Notes: generated by a model not told the origin, from the letters alone. A DNA stretch of 64,000 nt from Triangularia verruculosa (GCA_033296885.1 MU863878.1:372001-436000); one strand, 5' to 3'. Numbered from the stretch's first letter, positions 21,350 through 32,700 are shown. Numbers and translations are program-made.

Positions 21350-24300
21350 AAAACGATACTACTGGACATCACTATATTAGGAAAAACAACAAAGGTGATT
21401 TTCGACATCGTAGATATAAGGCTAGAGAAGGATATAATCCTAGGATAACCATAGTACGAGGACTATAACCCAGACATCGATTAGAAGGATAGTAGCCATC
21501 TATAACCGAAGAAATATCGGGAGTATCCAACTAACGATAGGAGATCAGGGGCACGGTAAGAGCAATATACGAGACAAACACCCTCCACGGCACTACCGTA
21601 AAAGGTACAAGAAGTATTAATATACTTAATCGATAAAGACGGTAAAATCGAAGAAGTAAGGTTAATAAGAATAATTACGTTAGTAGAAATTACAGTAGTA
21701 ATAAAGGATAAATACGCCTATTATAATAATATAAAGAAGGGCGATAAAAAGGAGGTACTAGTAAAATACTAGGGGTATCCGGTATTTACGGTAAAATACC
21801 TTTAAAGTCTATTAGAGAGGGGACTATAAGACTATAAGATTAAGCTTAAGGAAAGAGCTAAACTTAAGCTTTTCCAGGTCTACTATACTAACGATAAGCA
21901 GAATAAAGAGTTACGGAAGTATTTAGACGAAAATATTAAAAAAAGATATATTAAAGTATCTATATCGCCGGTTAAATATCCTATTTTCTTTATACCGAAG
22001 AAGGATAGAAGTCCGCGACTATATATAGATTATCGTTAGCTAAATTAGGAGATAGTAAAGAACGGTTATCTACTACTATTAATTTCGCAACTATAGAGTT
22101 AACTATTAGGGGTATAATAGTTCACTAGGCTTAATATACCGGTTAGATACGCGTATATACGAATCAAGGAGGGAGACGAGTAGAAAACGGCTTTTCGTAC
22201 GCCTTACGGATACTTCGAATATCTCGTTATACCGTTTAAGCTTACAAATATACCAACGACTTTCTAGGCCCTCGTTAATCACACGATTCGCTAGTATCTC
22301 GATAAAACAGCAGTTTACTACCTCGACGATATTCTTATCTATTTACGTACTCTAGAAGAACATAAGCGGTACGTTAAAGAGATCTTAAACGCGCTATATA
22401 AAGTAGGACTATTAGTTAATAAAGACAAAAGTAAGTTCTATATATAAGAGACGGTCTACTTAGGGTATTTTATTTCGCTAGGAGAGGTACGAATAGAACT
22501 AGGGAAAATTGCGGTAGTTAAAAATTAGCCGAGACTATAAGTAGAAATAACTAAATAACTAAAAACAAAGGTTCGAGAGTTTCTAGGATTTACGAACTTC
22601 TATCGGATATTTATACGGAACTACAATGCTATAGCGAGGCTATTAAATGACCTAACTAAGAAGGACGCCGAATTTAAGTGGGAAAAGAAGTAAAAGGAGG
22701 CTTTTTAAACTATTAAAAGCGCTATTACAGCGGATTTAATACTTAAGTTTCCTAACCTAAACCGACCTTTTAAGGTCGAAATAAATACTTCCGATTATAT
22801 TATCGGAAGGTAACTAAGATAGCGAAATAAAGATAGGAAATTATATCCGGTAATATTCTTTTCGAAGAAACTAAAGGGACTATGTAAGAATTACCTTATC
22901 TATAATAAGGAACTATTTACTATTATTAAGGCCTTCGAGGAGTAGAGACTATACCTCAGCGGTACCAACTACAAAGTCCAGGTCTATACGGATTATAAGA
23001 ACTTAAAGTACTTTACTACTACTAAGGTCCTTAATATATAGTAAAGTAGGTAGTTAGAATTCTTATCTAAGTTTAATTTTCAAATCTATTATAAAAAAGG
23101 ATCCGAGAACGCGAGAGTAGACGCTCTAAGTAGAAGGGCGGACCACTACGAGGAGAAAGTAGCGGAGGAGTTACCACCCTTACTGTAGGAAACAGCAGAA
23201 GGTACACTAAGGTATCTACTCTAGTAGTAAGCCGAGTATTGCGTAGTATACCGAGAAGAATCTACTACCTATAAATACCAAGATAATATCGATAGTAACG
23301 ATTAAGAACGATAGGCTAAGTTAAAATTATTAAGGATTTAGAAGGATAACCGCTACCAGCTTTAATATAATAATAGGGCCTACGTCGACCCAGAATAACG
23401 GAAGACACTGATTTAGAAGATCTATAAGTCGAAGCTCGGAGGATATATAGGAGTAGCCAAAACGACAGAAAAAATTAAATAGTATTTTAATTAGCCAGGA
23501 ATAAGAAAGGATATAGAAGAGACGTTATAAGAGTATAACCTCTATAGGAGAACAAAAGCAGAGAAACACAAACCGTACGGATTTTTAAAGCCATTACTAG
23601 TAATAGAATAACTATAGAGTTCGGTATCGATAGACTTTATTACTAAGCTACCAGAATCCAAAGACATAACCACGAGCGTTAAGTATAACAGTATCTTAAC
23701 GGTAGTCGATAAGCTTACTAAGTGGGTATACTTCTTACCTTATAAGGAGACCTGGACGGCGGAACAATTAGCGGATATAGTATTTCGGAACGTTACGGCA
23801 ACATATATATAGCTAAGGGAATTTATTACGGATCGCGATACTAAGTTCGTATCGAAGTTTTAGAAAGCTCTAATAAAGCAAATAAAAGTAAAGAACAAAG
23901 CGTTATTAATATATCACCCGCAAACGGATAGCTAGACGGAGAGGTTTAACTAGATTATAGAATAATACCTTCGGAACTATATTAATTTCGAATAAAATAA
24001 CTAAGTTAAACTTTTACTAGCGGTATAACTTATATATAATACAGCATTTATAGAGATAACTAAAGTTACATTATTCTTCGCGAACTATAGTTTTAAAGTA
24101 GATCTATAGTAAGGACTAGAGGCAAAGGTACCTAAGATAGTAGTAAAGATAAGAAAGCTATATATACTATACGCTAAACTTAAGGAAAAGCTCGAGTTCG
24201 TTCGGGAACACATACGCAAGTACTACAATACTAAACGGCTCGAAGGACCTCGCTTAAAGAGGGAGGATAAAGTATTTTTATTAATATGTAACCTACGTAC

Positions 24301-24690
24301 AAAGAGGCTTAGTAAGAAATTAGACTATAGGTAAGTAGGACTATTTAAGGTTAAAAAGAAGATATCGGAGACGGTATACAAGCTAGAGCTACCCAGTACA
24401 ATATATCTACGGTTATATACTTTTCACATCTCATTTTTAGAACCTATACTACCGGCGAGCAAAACTAATACCTAGGAGGTAGCGGAGGACGAAGAAGAAA
24501 AGTATAATATAGAAAAAGTACTAAATTTACGGTTTAACGAAGGTTAACTAAAATACTTAGTTAATTAGTTAGATTACCTAGCTATAAATAACTTATAGGA
24601 ACTAACGGTAAATCTAAATTACCCGGATAAATTAAAAGAATTCCATCGGCAATACCTAGACCGACCTAAGCTAAACTAGACGACAAAAGG
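21350..24690 (+). pseudogene. gypsy pol relic: protease, RT, RNase H, integrase, chromodomain
   Basis: The protease end (LLDITILGKTTKVIFDIVD) lies at about 21355. The reverse transcriptase keeps YLDD at 22319-22330. RNase H spans about 22,780-23,160 with YTDYKNLKYF and ARVDALSRRAD. The integrase has VSIDFITKLP (about 23,620), TDRDTKFVSKF (23,830) and a conserved YHPQTDS-type block. The C-terminal chromodomain (YNIEKVL, YLVNWLDY, about 24,510-24,650) would target methylated H3K9 chromatin in a live element. RIP stops interrupt every domain. Confidence 0.9.
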
Positions 24691-24737
24691 AAAAGGTACC
24701 TAGATTACAGGTAGTACCTATAAATCTAAACACCGAA

Positions 24738-24807
24738 AACCTCGATAGGAATCGAACCCGTACCTCCGATGTAATAATCGACGTACTATACGCTATACTA
24801 TAAAGTT
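24738..24807 (-). tRNA. RIP-damaged tRNA-like sequence inside gypsy element
   Basis: On the minus strand a 70-nt segment has an A-box-like TAGTATAGCG, a B box GGGTTCGATTCC and an acceptor whose halves (AACTTTA/CGAGGTT) pair at six of seven positions including G-U. The three weak positions are those expected if 5' AACCTCG had been RIP-mutated. TTTT follows the 3' end. The anticodon arm folds with a 6-nt loop, so no anticodon is assigned. It is most likely a non-functional tRNA relic or tRNA-derived piece. It lies between the chromodomain and the antisense ORF. Confidence 0.5.
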
Positions 24808-24914
24808 AACAAACACCTAGGAGTTTAATTACAATTAAACACTACGAACCTCAACTACCCTAAGAAACTAGAGGACTTCTATCGGAAAGGTTAAGGGTAG
24901 GCTGTACTTAGGCA

Positions 24915-25405
24915 GATAAAAAGGGGTTAATCGGAAGGGCGTCGCCTAATACGGCATTCCAATTAATAATATCTAAGGTACCGTGGACTTAGGTATTAAT
25001 AACGGCCTCCGATTTACGACGGTCGGCCTCCTTAAGCTCGTCTAATAAGGCGAGCCCTCGGCGGACCATTTTACTACCCCGCGTTAATAGATATTAACGT
25101 TAACGCCGGAGTCGAGACAATATAACGAAAGCCTCTTAAGCTTCACGTTAACTACGTTAAAAGCGCTCTTCGGTAAGCTCCTCCTCGCGGGCTAAACGCC
25201 GAAACTCGGCTACGATATAATCCATTAAACTAAGGATTAAGTAAAAACGATAAAAGGAGAAGAACCCGCATATATACTTACGCGCCAGAACCGGAACACT
25301 AATACCGTCGCAAACACGCCTACAACGAACACATTCACTATAACGAAAAGAACATTCAGCCATCTTATACGATAAGCTCTTAGAGAAGTAAAAAGAATAT
25401 GGCAT
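24915..25405 (-). pseudogene. antisense Cys-rich/coiled-coil ORF inside gypsy element
   Basis: The minus strand opens with 82 clean codons from 25405 (ECVRCRRVC, two CxxC-like Cys pairs). It then continues in the same frame past RIP stops with a charged, Leu/Arg/Glu-rich helix (MVRRGLALLDELKEADRR at about 25,070) and an acidic-hydrophobic tail (LDIIDWNAVLGDAL-like, about 24,950). From memory, small Cys-cluster/coiled-coil proteins of this layout are repeated in many ascomycete genomes near LTR elements. Orientation opposite to gag-pol and position just before the 3' LTR suggest an accessory gene carried by the element. Function unknown. Confidence 0.6.
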
Positions 25406-25613
25406 CGTTTCGTATCTAAACTAAAGTATAGCGGTAGTTAGAGACGCGCGCTGAGAGGATTTCGAGCTAAAGGTTTTAGAAATATAGTTAAACATAGTAA
25501 AAACAGTCTAAAGGAATAAAGGAGACTTACGGAAAAAAAGAGGGGGAAGAATAATTAAAAAAGATAAAGTAAACCAAGGTCGTCGGGGTATCGACCTGGA
25601 AGGAGGGGTATCG

Positions 25614-26004
25614 TATTACAATCGTTAATAAAGGACCAACGCACGGAGCGTAGGGCGCTCCCAGCCAATTATTACGGACTAATTAAGAGTAGAGCGAAAG
25701 GATTATAGTAATCCCGGTAAACAGAGCGACAAACTTACGGTAAGTATAGTAAGCTATAGGAAGGAAAGGTGATCCAGATTACCTTTAGGAAACGTAATCC
25801 GGGTAATCTACAGATTTATATATACGGAGGAACTAGATAGCTTATAGATAGTTCCGTAGTATATAATTATAGCTTATATTCACGGGATCTTATGTTTACA
25901 TTGAGATATCTTATTGTGCACTGTTTAGCTGCACCGAACCAATTGTCAGAAGTTGCCTTCAACCGAGTATCCCTTTCAGAGGTTCTGTATAGGGGTTCGT
26001 CACA
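25614..26004 (+). repeat. gypsy 3' LTR
   Basis: 391 bp, the same length as the 5' LTR. Its inner two-thirds carry about 34 C-to-T/G-to-A changes, including the first bases (TATTACA for TGTCACA). The outer third is almost clean. Followed by AGGAG. Confidence 0.95.
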
Positions 26005-28498
26005 AGGAGGTCCCACTAGGCTTCCGATACCTGCTTTTATTCTTTGATTGCTATAGTAGTATAGCCTTCGGTTATTACTTTAAGGACCGGAAAGCTAGCT
26101 ATATCGTGGATATTATATAGAAGTTTATTTAATTAATATTTCGGTAATATTAGATGATGGTCCAGAAGTTTTAGTACGATAGAGAGATACTACGTTTAAC
26201 GGAGATGAAGGATTTCCTTAACGGCCTGGGAATTGTTTATAAGTCCTCCGCTTCGGACCGGTAAGACTAAAACGGAGCTGCGGAGCGCTTAGGGGGTGAT
26301 ATAAAGAGGAGAGTTACGGTGTTAAAAGTATTAGCTAAGTTACTTGAATTCCTTTGGCCTAAGATTATTAGAGTAGCGATTTACTTAAATAACTTTACTC
26401 CTAAAGTACGCTTAGGATAGAAAACCCTAATATAAGTTTTTTACTTAGCGAAGTGGAGAGTTAATAACTTGGTTTATATAAAGGCGAGTAAGCTATACTA
26501 TAGTTACTTTAAGGCTTACGGCTGTAAGGTATACTATATAGATTCTAATATAAAAAAAGGCGAGGAAAAGAGAAGAAAGCTGTAAACTAGGACTTTCGTT
26601 GGCTACTTTATAGGCTATAAAGGTACTAAGATATATAGACTTTGGAATCCTTAGACTAATATTATTATTAAAGCTAGAAATATATTATTTAAAGAAGAAG
26701 AAAGGTTAATTAAAAGCGTAAAAGATTTTAAAGATAACCTAACTAGACTTAGTTTAGCCGAGCTCGAGACCCTTATCTAATAAATATATTAATTAAACTT
26801 TATCGTTAATCCGGTAGAGAGTTTATTCCGGTCCCTTACCTTTAACTACGTAGGTGGTAATACCTAGGAAGAAGGAAGAGGATTTAAAAAGCGCGGCTTA
26901 TTACTATCGGGGCCTAGCGGTATACTAGAGTAACCTAAGTACCTATAATAGGGGATAGAACTAAGATACAATAGCTGGACTAGGGGGCCTAATTAACCTA
27001 TAAAAGACCTAGGACTAGAGCCCTTCCTAACGTTAGGGAGTATACTTTCCTATACCGGGTTTTAACTATAATTGTAACTATAAAGATATTAAACGAATAC
27101 CGTAATAGAGAACTTAAGAATACTTTCGTAAGGGTAGATTTAAAAGTTCTTCGGTATCGGCTCGGCCCTTAGGAAGTAAGCTTTATTAGCGGAAGGTAAA
27201 TAAATAAGCTAAAAAGCTAGTATCGCGAATTCCGAAGATTAAAGGCTTTACTATTAAGGTTCGAAGTCGAGGACGACGATATCGTTAAGGAGGAAGGTAG
27301 GCCGGCGGAAGTAAGTGAACGACGCCACCTACGCGCGGAGCTTATAGCTAAAATCTATCGACGCTAATTACTAGACCCTCCAAAGAACTATAAGTAGTTA
27401 GAAGGGCATTTTTACTAGGACCTCTTTATAGTAGCTATCGACGATTACTTATAGAGTTATAGAAAGATAAGGTTATAAGAGAAAGTTAACGAGAGGAAGG
27501 CTATAAAGCGTTAAATCTTTAATAGTATATAGGTATTTACTTATAAGTTAAATAAATACGGTTTTCTATAGAAAGTAAAGGTAAGGCTAATAGTAAGAGG
27601 TAACTAATAGTTAAAGACCTTTACCGAAAGTACGTACGCGGCTACTCTAGCCAGGAAGTTATTTAGAACCCTTATTACTATTGCCGCTCGGTTCGACTTA
27701 GAAGTGCTATAATATAACGTAGTCAACGCCTTCGTCTATACCCAACTGCCTTATACTATATATATACGAATACTACTAGGCGCGGGGAGAGAGCTAGGCA
27801 AGGTATTATTGCTTAAAAAGGCCCTTTACGGCCTTAAGGAGTTACTACTACTATAGCAGCGTAACTTTACCAGCGTACTTATAAGCTTTAGATATTAATT
27901 AGTGCTTTACAAGTAGTGTTATTATACCCGGGACGGAGTTATTATCTTCTTTTACGTGGACGATATCGCTATTACGTTCCCCAGTGGCCAGCGACTACAA
28001 GTAGATAAGCTCGTTAAAGGTATTAAGGCCCACTTTGCCCTATAGGGTGGAGAGGACCTTTAATGGTTTCTGGGTATAGAAGTATTAAAAAATCGTAAAA
28101 GTAAAGTAGCCTAGCTCTCCTAATATAAATATATTAGTAAGCTATTAAGATTCCTACCTAAGACCTTATCTAAACTACCAAGAACTCCCATAACTAACGA
28201 AAAGCCGGTACCTTACAAGGGCCTAGCTACATACAAATAGATCTGTTACTATTAACGGATAGTAGGCTCCTTGCTATATGTAGCCGTTATTAGCCGACTA
28301 GATATCGCCTTCGCTATATCTAAACTAGCTAGTTTTAATATGAACCTTAGCCCTAAATATCGGGCCGCTATAGAGAGGGTAGTCGCTTACCTAGTAAATA
28401 TTAATACCTATACCCTTAAGCTCGGGGGTAGTAATCGATTCGAGGTTTATTTAGACGCTTCGTTCGCCGACGACTTGGTTACTAGAAGAAGCTCCTAG
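26005..28498 (+). pseudogene. copia integrase C-part and reverse transcriptase relic
   Basis: After the AGGAG duplication the integrase core resumes, followed by an integrase C-terminal region with GYFIGYKGTKIYRLW (about 26,600). The reverse transcriptase starts near 27,500 and keeps the catalytic FYVDD motif (YVDD at 27953-27964). It continues to YVAVISRLDIAFAISKL at about 28,280. Stops, mostly TAG, occur throughout, as expected from RIP of CAG/TGG codons. A clean 75-codon stretch survives at 28271-28498 next to the solo LTR. Confidence 0.85.
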
Positions 28499-28916
28499 TG
28501 TCACGGTCCTGACATAGGTGGGGCGCGGGGCGCACCACCAGCCAATCATTAGCACAGAACGACAACCAGTAGGAGTTGGATCACCAGTGGATACCGGTGA
28601 TCCAGCGGAGCCAATCAGGAGGACAGGACAAGTGCTCAGTACGCTCAGGTACTGAGCAGAGTGAGCAGAGTGCTCAGTATGCTCAGCTACTGAGCAGACT
28701 GAGCATGGTAAAGAGAGGTCTATATATACGGAGGAACTGGCTGGTGTAGATAGACAGTTCCGCAGTATGCAATACAAGTCACAATCGTTGGTATCTTAGC
28801 TATTGTGATTGAGACAAGCCATTGTTGTACACTGTTTAGCTGTACCGAACCAGGATTGTTCAGAAGTACCTTCAACCAGTATCCCTTTCAGAGGTTCTGG
28901 ATAGGGGTTCGTCACA
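28499..28916 (+). repeat. solo LTR of a related gypsy family
   Basis: 418 bp, TGTCACGG...TTCGTCACA, flanked by the target duplication CCTAG (28494-28498 and 28917-28921). It shares blocks with the 391-bp LTR: TATATATACGGAGGAACT, ACTGTTTAGCT, the stretch around TATCCCTTTCAGAGGTTCTG and GGGGTTCGTCACA. The rest differs, including an internal GCTCAGTA/CTGAGCA-rich region with short inverted repeats. It contains many CpA and TpG sites and no sign of RIP. It sits in the same orientation as the host copia. Confidence 0.93.
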
Positions 28917-29422
28917 CCTAGGCGTACGTTATAAGGCTCTTCGGTGGTACGGTTAGGTGGCGAGCTAATAAGTAAGATACGGTTACCACCTCCACCACAG
29001 AAGTAGAACTATTAGCCCTCTTATAGGCGGCTAAGGAAGCTTTATACGAACTAAGGCTTATATAGGAGCTGGGAGTTATACTGGATGAGGAGAAGGGCTT
29101 ATAGCTGTGGTGTAATAACTCCTAGACTATTCGGCTAGTGACGGTAGATATCAATACCCTGTAAACTAAGTTACGCTACGTCGATATCCATAACTACTGG
29201 CTACGGGAGAAGTAGAAGCGCTAGGAAATCAGGGTGGAATATATGGCTACGGGAGAGATGATTGTAGACGGCCTGACGAAGGCCCTTACGGTGGATAAGT
29301 TTACTAAGTTCAGGAAGCTCATTGGAGTGGTAGATGTAGGAGATTTGATTAGAAAGAAGGATTTAGAAGACCTGGACCTGGCACCTCTGTGGGAGGATGA
29401 AGATAGTGTACCTGTAAGGTAA
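28917..29422 (+). pseudogene. copia RNase H relic
   Basis: Sequence right of the solo LTR encodes the copia RNase H end (TTTEVELLAL and VDIHNYWLREK). The last 62 codons (29234-29422) are open and contain the conserved copia C-terminal block MATGEMIVDGLTKAL. RIP damage is light near the 3' LTR. Confidence 0.85.
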
Positions 29423-29615
29423 GGCCGGGAGCTAGTATACGGAGGAAAAGACGATGGGAGTAAGGGTGGTGATAGCTTTATAGAAGGAGCGGAGGAAATG
29501 GATACTACGGAGTAGGCAGTGATACGGGAATATGGAAGAAATCGGGGAAGTCGGGAGGTTTAGGTCAGGAAAATGGGCACCTAACGGCCTTTGGTAAGGC
29601 GTTGGCTGGGGGGTG

Positions 29616-29769
29616 TGTCAAAATAGTCAACCGGGCCCACTGTTAAGGAATTAATATCTTGGCAGTGGGACCTGGGCCACTGGGTTCGGCCTTTTCCAGC
29701 CACCTGGGCAACTCACCCTCGTACAACACCAGAATTGACACCCTTTTGAACCCCACATATGATTTGACA
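29616..29769 (+). repeat. copia 3' LTR
   Basis: 154 bp, identical by eye to the 5' LTR, followed by the target duplication GCTAG at 29770-29774. Host sequence resumes immediately after. Confidence 0.95.
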
Positions 29770-29774
29770 GCTAG

Positions 29775-32700
29775 CAACAGGCATGTTTCCGACAGTGACG
29801 ACTTCAAGTGTCACCCTATGCAGACAGTCCAGACTCTGGTTTGAATTTTTATTTCGTATTTACTGCTTCCCAACGGCAGCCAGCGTCCTCATCGCGATTG
29901 TTGAGCCACTAAGGTGTCTTGTATAAATACCACGGCATCGTCTATGTCAGGACAAGCAGCGACAGGTTAGGAATTTCTTCACCCATGCCGATTTCCGTAC
30001 CACATTCAGGATCTATCTGGAAAGCTTTCGAAGGGCAGGGCTGGTCACGCATTGTCAAACCATCTGGACGCGTCAGTGCTCGAGCTGACCCGCCAGAGTC
30101 CCTGGGAAAGATGTCGGCGACAAAAGAGCCGTTCACACCGACAGTCAAGGTCCCCAGCTCGCTCTGCCTGGATAGCAGTAGCCGATAACGGTTAAGAGCG
30201 GATAGTCACGAATCCCGATGACCTGATTCTGTTCCAATCTCCTTGTGCCTTCCTTCTTGGATGTGGACTCCGAATCTGACTCGCAGGAAGTCGTTGGACC
30301 TTCTCCGAGATGGAATGTTCCCTTCATTAGTGGAGCTTATGATGGCACTTGATAATGATGCTTGCTCTTGCCTTCGTTTCCGCCTGTGGGTCATTTGTGC
30401 TAGTGTGAGCTGACCGCTTGATCTTGATGTCTTGCCTAAGAACCTTGAGATGGTCTCCCAAGGTTTCCACCAAGATTTGTGGTTTCATACGACTCAATAT
30501 GCTAGCGATGCCAGTTCAGGCAAAAAGCGCTGAACAAAGCTTTAGGATACCCTTCGATAAAGAGTGATTTTGCCATAGTTTGATCTCCAGGATTCGCTGT
30601 GCCTTGCCTTTCCATGGGAGATCCGGTCCGAAAGTGACCATCTCACCCAGTGACTGGATTCGAATCCTGTGGCTCGTGCCTGTCGGTGGGCACCTGCGAG
30701 GTTCCTTCCTACCTAGGCTTCTTTCTTTCGCCCTTGCCCAGGGCACAGAAAATATGGGAGAGAATATTGCCAGGTCCCTTCCAGGCTACCACCCCGCGTC
30801 CAATCCACTCCCGTCAGGTGTTCCAAGTTTCTCCCTCTTTCTCTACTCTTTTGATTACCTACCTGAGTCAGACAGCAACAAAGTCGATCCAGCATCAACC
30901 GTCCTGTGTATTCGAGGCATCTCGGCGTATGGCACGGTTGCTTGGTCGTTTATTTTTGAATTTGGTTCATATTCTTATTGTTTGTAGGTTCAGTCACGGT
31001 TCTGGGCGCCCGTAAAGTCGCTTTGCTGACCGCTCTTCGTTCCAAGGAGTCCTCGCCATTGATGTGCCGCCTTTCAACCCAACCAAAGCTTTCACAGCAC
31101 CGACGTTTGACGCCTAGCAGGGCAATTCTTGTAACCACTGCTGCACAATTGGCATCTTTATGTCTATTATGAAGTGCAGGTGAGTTTCTTTCTCGCTTTG
31201 TGCGATGCTACCAGGTCACCATTGCTGACACTTTGCTGACGATCCTAACAGAAAGCGATACATCGACGCACGCTCTGCCGACAGCATCTACCTCACTGTA
31301 CTGGCACTTTTCTGCTGCCATCATCGCCATTTGAGCTGGTCGCAGAAGGTACTCCTGATCTCAGTTTCGCCCAAATATGTCGGCATGCTGTCTATCAGCT
31401 TCCATCGCCTAATGTAGGTGACAAGTCTTGTATTGTCGCAGTTTGCGTTGTAGCCTCAGCTAATTCATATTCTTTAGCAGAATGACGGTGGCCCCAATCG
31501 CCCTGATGCCTTCTACACCTTATAGCTCTCGCCAGACCTGCCACGCGTATTCTGCCACACCGGTCCTGCCATGCCGATTCTGCCATGCCGATTCTGCCAT
31601 GTCGGTTCTGCTACACTGGTCCTGCCATGCCGGTCCTGTCACTCTAATCCTGCCATGCCAAACCGTCCCTGCCTTGCCGACCGGCAGCAACATGTTGCGG
31701 ACCGACAACCCCACCCCAAGGCTGTAGGATTAGCCTCGACCAAGCCTGTGTGCCCAAATCTAGCTCTGTTGGTAAGAAGTCCCAGCGCTGATATACCTGA
31801 TGATTGAAGCCATGAGCTGATTGCATCAACTGCAACAGAAGTCTCTGGAAAACGTCGCAGAACACCTGTGTGTAGCAGTAGCAAGCAGGAATTGCATTCA
31901 TGGCTTCCCAATCTGCAAGAATGTTGTGTTGGCTTTCCTACACTGGTAAGATTACCACTCTTCTCCACACTCTGGCATCAGGGGCAAGATCACTGACGCC
32001 TGCCCGGGAATCCACAGAGATGTCCCTTCACCCAGATTTCAAGACATTGCCGACGTACGATTGTCGACGCTGCGATTGCTATCTTGGAAGTAACCATTGC
32101 GCATCTTGAGGCCTTCGACCTACATCTTTTCTCCATCGCCAAGATTGCGGCAGTTAGTGGTCCAACACTCTAGGTTCACACCGATGCGTACTTCCGTTGC
32201 GGTGATTTACCAGTGTTAGGCGATAGTCGGGGTTTATCATGCTTGAACAAGACCAGGTTCGCTTGCGTTGACATGGGCTTCAGAAAGAAGTGGTGAGTTC
32301 CTCTCCAGGCAGCAATCGTGGTGTGCTCTTTGCGCTGACCTGGGAACCCATGTCACAGTTCGCATTCGATTTGACCCAGCTGCAGAGCAAGTATGTTGCC
32401 GGAAGTCATGAGTTGTCGGGATCTTGTCTTCCCCAGTTGGACTCGGCACTTTACAATGATCTACGGTTATGCTGCAAACGCTGGCAGCAGGAAGAACAGG
32501 CCCACAGGGCGGAAGACGAGGCTCGGAAGGTACGATATCGCCGTATTGCTCACAGACTTTGCCCGCTACATTCACCAGTTCTAACAGTTTCTGCTCCCAG
32601 ATCGTCTGTTTCAAATCAGTACCCACCAGGCCCCAGCCCTGTTTGTTCTGACGAACTGGCATATCCCCCATGTCCGCCCAGCAGTCTTCTGTGTCGCTGA

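Larger units (their letters stand above)
18513..26004 (+). mobile_element. Ty3/gypsy LTR retrotransposon with chromodomain, RIP-damaged
   Basis: 7492 bp bounded by 391-bp LTRs and by the 5-bp target duplication AGGAG (18508-18512 and 26005-26009). It is inserted in the copia integrase in the same orientation. Internal order is gag with zinc knuckle, protease, reverse transcriptase, RNase H, integrase, chromodomain, which is the Ty3/gypsy order with the integrase-linked chromodomain of the chromodomain-bearing clade. A purine-rich tract (GGAAGGAGGGG) precedes the 3' LTR. Stops are dense throughout. Two extra features lie between pol and the 3' LTR: a tRNA-like sequence and an antisense ORF. 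Confidence 0.95.
16018..29769 (+). mobile_element. Ty1/copia LTR retrotransposon, RIP-damaged, with two nested insertions
   Basis: The element is bounded by two 154-bp LTRs that start TGTCAAA and end TTTGACA, and by the 5-bp target duplication GCTAG (16013-16017 and 29770-29774). After removing the nested gypsy element and solo LTR with their duplications, about 5.8 kb of copia sequence remains, a normal size. Domain order is gag, aspartic protease, integrase, reverse transcriptase, RNase H, which defines Pseudoviridae/copia. A purine-rich tract (GGCTGGGGGG) precedes the 3' LTR. No TGG-type primer binding site was found just after the 5' LTR. The interior has dozens of stops from C-to-T/G-to-A changes, so it cannot move autonomously. 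Confidence 0.95.

Noticed and set aside
16018..29769. AT-rich centre considered as a centromere or AT-isochore
   Set aside because: The TA-richness is fully explained by RIP of two identifiable retrotransposons with clean borders.
30640..30690. B-box-like GGATTCGAATCC suggesting a tRNA
   Set aside because: The T stem does not pair correctly (position 53/61 mismatch) and no other arms are found.
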